A DNA stretch of 29,903 bases from Amoebophrya sp. AT5.2 (taxonomy: Eukaryota; Sar; Dinophyceae; Syndiniales; Amoebophryaceae): NCBI GenBank assembly GCA_005223375.1, contig RXOD01004067.1, positions 1-29,903 on the forward strand, given 5' to 3'. Under the pieces are notes generated by a model, which saw only the letters and a list, made by a program, of their open reading frames with translations, was not told where the DNA came from and searched no databases. The translations under genes and the position numbers were made by a program. This document shows, in pieces, positions 29,897 through 29,903 of the stretch; the stretch's first letter is position 1, and the number at the start of each line of letters is the position of its first letter.

Positions 29897-29903
29897 AGTA
29901 CCG

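Noticed and set aside
1..29903. tRNA, rRNA, snRNA, CRISPR or bacterial operon signals
   Set aside because: None were recognised on either strand by eye; a covariance-model search would be needed to exclude short RNA genes.

Overview
This window looks like nuclear DNA from a protist. The recognisable genes are eukaryotic: an EDR2_C (DUF1336) protein, a delta-type tubulin and an AP-2 alpha-adaptin ear. They are split by short GT-AG introns. I see no bacterial gene signals, no tRNA or rRNA, and no CRISPR array. Every gene I can support lies on the minus strand, and gaps can be as small as 46 bases. Such one-way arrays, together with EDR2_C and a centriolar tubulin, would suit an alveolate, possibly a dinoflagellate-lineage parasite such as Amoebophrya. 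That assignment is inference. I saw no dinoflagellate spliced-leader gene.

Transcription runs from high to low coordinates. The genes in that order are: a Gly/Arg-rich unknown protein (29734-29126); a possible small secreted or membrane protein (28790-28506); a 1692-residue disordered protein of unknown function (28135-23057); an unknown 310-residue protein (22266-21334); a small multi-exon unknown gene (about 21253-20663); a Pro/Gly-rich, nuclear-signal and coiled-coil protein (20308-17591, with a last exon proposed at 10351-10100); a trunkless AP-2 alpha-ear protein (10053-7690); a delta-tubulin-like gene (7347-5407); an EDR2_C protein of six exons (4486-1498); and a possible gene fragment at the left edge (150-1).

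Between 10356 and 17526 lies a visibly GC-rich block unlike its surroundings. It contains a broken Ty1/copia-type reverse transcriptase fragment, many short open frames that change phase, and an eight-A run at its right end. Both ends carry the 5-base word tctag. I read it as a decayed retroelement of about 7.2 kb. It appears to have inserted exactly at the last 3' splice site of the coiled-coil gene and duplicated that splice site as its target-site duplication. Closing the gap leaves a phase-0 open frame of 83 codons on the far side, so the gene may survive with the element inside one large intron. This is the most interesting signal in the window.

Other notable points are the repeated use of 5' splice sites beginning GTAC, apparent introns of only 25 and 31 bases, an alpha ear without its trunk, and a tubulin interrupted by long Ser/Thr-rich inserts. 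Intron borders were read by eye from frame, domain continuity and AG/GT positions; none was tested against transcripts.
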